DNA of 6,290 nt from Campylobacteraceae bacterium. Its GTDB lineage: Bacteria > Campylobacterota > Campylobacteria > Campylobacterales > Sulfurovaceae. A program made the translations under genes and the position numbers. The stretch is taken from NCBI GenBank assembly GCA_027056615.1, contig JALUKJ010000446.1, forward strand, positions 1 through 6,290. Direction: 5' to 3'. Positions 4,962-6,290 of this stretch are shown one piece after another. Position 1 is the stretch's first letter, and the number at the start of each line of letters is the position of its first letter. The notes beneath the pieces were generated by a model, which worked only from the letters and a program-made list of their open reading frames with translations, was not told where the DNA came from and did not search any database.

Positions 4962-5906
4962 CTACTCTTTTAACTGCTCTATCTCTTTGAGACTTAACCC
5001 TGTCACTTCAACAATAAAGGCAATATCCATATTAGACAACAATAGATTTTTAGCAATCTCTAACTTCTCTTTATGTATTCCTTTCTCAATTCCTTGCTTA
5101 ATTCCTTTTTTAAGTCCTTTTTTAATTCCCTGCTTAATCCCTTTCTCCATGCCCTCTTTAACACCTCTTTTATGTCCTTCTTTATCTGCTGTTGCAAAGC
5201 TATTAACCAAGTCTCTATAGACCTTTAGGTTTTTATGATATTTATCTTGCTCCACTTTAGGTAGTTTAATAAACTCTGCTTTTTCAAATGCTTTTTCTAT
5301 TACATCACCTTTAAGAGCTTGGGGTATCTCTTGGAGTCTATTGAGGTTTTGAAAAACATATAGCCACCACTCCAAGTGAGAGTTTAGCTCCTCTTTGGCT
5401 TTTTTGAGTTTGGGTATCTCTACATAAATCATATTGAGTTTATCGTACATAATCTCTTTAGTTTTTATGTCGGTTATTTTTCCATGGTGCAGATAGGCTT
5501 GTGAGTCTCTAAACTTATGCACTTCAAAGTTGAGTAGTCCAATAAAGTAAATTGGTGTCAACGAAAAATCCCAACTACCCCTTATGGCTTGTTCTTGAAT
5601 AGGAAAACTCGTATAGTATAAAGCTCTACTTTGAAAATGCTTTTGATAAATTTTTTGCAGTTCAACAATAAAACTAGAACCCTTTTCATCTTCACAATAC
5701 AAATCAAAAATAGCTTTTCTATCGGTTGGGCTATCTGGTAAAAGTTCTCCATTTTTAAAGGTTATCTTTTTTATCTTATCTTCACCCTCCAGTCCTAATA
5801 TATCATTAATAAGGCTCTTAAGCAACGAGGTATCTTCTCTATCTCCAAATATCTTTTTAAAGCCAAAGTCTGTAAAGGGATTAATATATTTCTCATATAT
5901 ACACAT
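4962..5906 (-). CDS. Rpn-family PD-(D/E)XK nuclease / putative transposase
   Basis: The 314-residue protein starts at the ATG at 5906 behind a strong AAGGAG (5917-5912, five-base spacing). It opens with YINPFTDFGFKKIFG, the hallmark of the PDDEXK_2 (PF12784) / TIGR01784 group. The nuclease core shows DRKAIFDLYCEDEKG with D68 and SFIVELQ with E82 and Q84. A helical region follows with LNSHLEWWLYVFQN (about residues 174-187). The C-terminal tail has nine consecutive four-residue repeats of K-x-G-x type (residues 242-277), then AKNLLLSNMDIAFIVEVTG and SLKEIEQLKE, shared with the gene at 3799-4689. It is full length with no defect. Expected activity is DNA cleavage that promotes recombination, by analogy with E. 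coli Rpn proteins; targets are unknown. It converges on the plus-strand Rpn-type gene across 272 bases. A degraded relative of its first ~36 codons sits at 1079-1195. Confidence 0.9.
   Translation of the reverse strand: MCIYEKYINPFTDFGFKKIFGDREDTSLLKSLINDILGLEGEDKIKKITFKNGELLPDSPTDRKAIFDLYCEDEKGSSFIVELQKIYQKHFQSRALYYTSFPIQEQAIRGSWDFSLTPIYFIGLLNFEVHKFRDSQAYLHHGKITDIKTKEIMYDKLNMIYVEIPKLKKAKEELNSHLEWWLYVFQNLNRLQEIPQALKGDVIEKAFEKAEFIKLPKVEQDKYHKNLKVYRDLVNSFATADKEGHKRGVKEGMEKGIKQGIKKGLKKGIKQGIEKGIHKEKLEIAKNLLLSNMDIAFIVEVTGLSLKEIEQLKE
5077..5184 (-). repeat. Nine tandem 12-bp units inside the Rpn-type gene
   Basis: On the plus strand the units read like ATTCCTTGCTTA, ATTCCTTTTTTA, AGTCCTTTTTTA, in exact 12-base register. 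On the coding strand each gives a K-x-G-x tetrapeptide, for example KQGI, KKGL, EKGI, KEGM. The central units are the most alike and the outer ones have diverged. Because 12 is a multiple of three, gain or loss of units keeps the frame and lengthens or shortens the basic helical linker before the conserved C-terminal segment. Confidence 0.85.
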
Positions 5907-5933
5907 CGCTTCTCCTTTGATTTTTTTCTTTTG

Positions 5934-5939
5934 AGTATA
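5934..5939 (-). promoter_or_regulatory. Possible -10 box for the second Rpn-type gene
   Basis: TATACT lies on the minus strand at 5939-5934, 27 bases upstream of the ATG at 5906, so a transcript starting near 5927 would keep the whole AAGGAG ribosome site. The best -35 candidate, TTAACA (5965-5960), is 20 bases away, too far for a standard promoter. Promoters with only a -10 are common in Campylobacterota, so the site remains plausible. Confidence 0.4.
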
Positions 5940-6031
5940 GCGTAGTTGTTGTTAGGTTTTGTTAATGGCTTTTAGAAATAATAGGGATACTAACAGTTAA
6001 TAGAAAAGTTGTATAAATATGTGTATAAGTA

Positions 6032-6060
6032 TTGATTTATATTATATATTATGCTATAAT
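6032..6060 (+). promoter_or_regulatory. Strong-looking plus-strand promoter with no gene behind it in the window
   Basis: TTGATT (6032-6037) and TATAAT (6055-6060) are separated by 17 bases, and TG at 6052-6053 makes an extended -10. This is the best sigma-70-type promoter in the window. Transcription would begin near 6067. No reading frame of useful length follows on the plus strand up to the right edge. Confidence 0.6.
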
Positions 6061-6065
6061 TTTTT

Positions 6066-6290
6066 GTCTAAAAAAAATAGACTATCAAATATGCATTAAG
6101 AGATACTATGGTTTTGTGGAGCAAGATGGCTGAAATAAATCTAATCTGACACATATAAAACAGAGACCCATAGTCGGTTTTATTTGATAAATACATTACA
6201 AAGTCCCACCAATTCGGTAATACGATAGGTTAGGGAGATAAAGTAGGGAGCAAGATTTCTGCAAAAAGAACTTGTAATAAGCTTTAATTA
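6066..6290 (+). ncRNA. Candidate small RNA or long structured leader
   Basis: Directly after the promoter, GTCTA (6066-6070) pairs with TAGAC (6078-6082) around an A7 loop. CTATGG (6106-6111) pairs with CCATAG (6168-6173), and the stem continues with TTTTGTG (6112-6118) against CAC and AAAA (6150-6160) with an ATAT bulge. Further on CCCACC (6205-6210) can pair with GGT (6228-6230) and GGG (6233-6235), closing over TCG/CGA (6214-6216, 6223-6225). No T-rich terminator is seen before the edge. It does not match tRNA, tmRNA, 4.5S, RNase P or any riboswitch that I can recognise. It could instead be the leader of a gene beyond 6290, and the end coordinate is simply the window edge. Confidence 0.35.

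Noticed and set aside
5077..5184. Regular repeats as a CRISPR array
   Set aside because: Units are 12 bp with no spacers and encode a continuous peptide in frame. No cas genes are present.
4987..5220. Plus-strand frame of 77 codons with IPF/LIPFL repeats
   Set aside because: It is the antisense of the 12-bp repeats in the second Rpn-type gene. The hydrophobic repeats look like a membrane protein but are a by-product.
6019..6099. Plus-strand frame of 26 codons over the promoter
   Set aside because: It overlaps the -35 and -10 boxes, has no ribosome site and is mostly AT-driven residues.
6072..6200. Minus-strand frame of about 42 codons (starts MYLSNKTDYGSLFYM)
   Set aside because: It is antisense to the foldable region, lacks a clear Shine-Dalgarno and matches no known small protein; more likely a by-product of the structured sequence.

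Overview
The window is AT-rich and looks like an accessory stretch of a Campylobacterota genome (Sulfurimonas, Sulfurovum or Arcobacter type). This is inferred from the base composition, the short signal peptide ending in LLMA, the TATAAT boxes without strong -35 elements, and the combination of a YjbH-like gene with Rpn and AAA-ATPase-like nucleases. No rRNA, tRNA or other taxon-defining gene is present, so the placement is moderate at best.

Layout from left to right. Positions 1-1050 (minus strand) hold the first 350 codons of a YjbH-family outer-membrane protein that runs off the left edge. Positions 1079-1195 are a decayed N-terminal piece of an Rpn-type PD-(D/E)XK nuclease gene, a fossil relative of the intact copy at 4962-5906. 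A good -10/-35 pair for the YjbH-like gene lies inside or at the edge of this fossil. A roughly 64-bp repeat (1189-1252) follows, with a second copy at 3566-3632. Positions 1276-2820 (minus) encode a full-length AAA-ATPase-like protein with a C-terminal PD-(D/E)XK nuclease domain. Positions 2821-3798 contain no convincing intact gene. They carry strong nested inverted repeats near 3012-3118 and a GC-richer block from about 3150 to 3620, and look like a decayed element or a structured RNA region. Positions 3799-4689 (plus) and 4962-5906 (minus) are two convergent Rpn-family nuclease/putative transposase genes, separated by a nested palindrome at 4849-4917. Positions 5907-6290 hold a well-formed plus-strand promoter followed by sequence that can fold but has no credible gene.

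The three intact nuclease-like genes belong to families found scattered in accessory islands and linked to recombination, transposition or phage defence. They do not form one operon: each has its own flanking signals and they face different ways. The window is best read as an island of independently arriving nuclease genes and their debris, inserted beside a cell-envelope gene. Two points deserve most attention: the promoter that seems to have been recruited from nuclease-gene debris, and the possible intragenic start sites in both Rpn genes that would make C-terminal small proteins of 62 and 64 residues.
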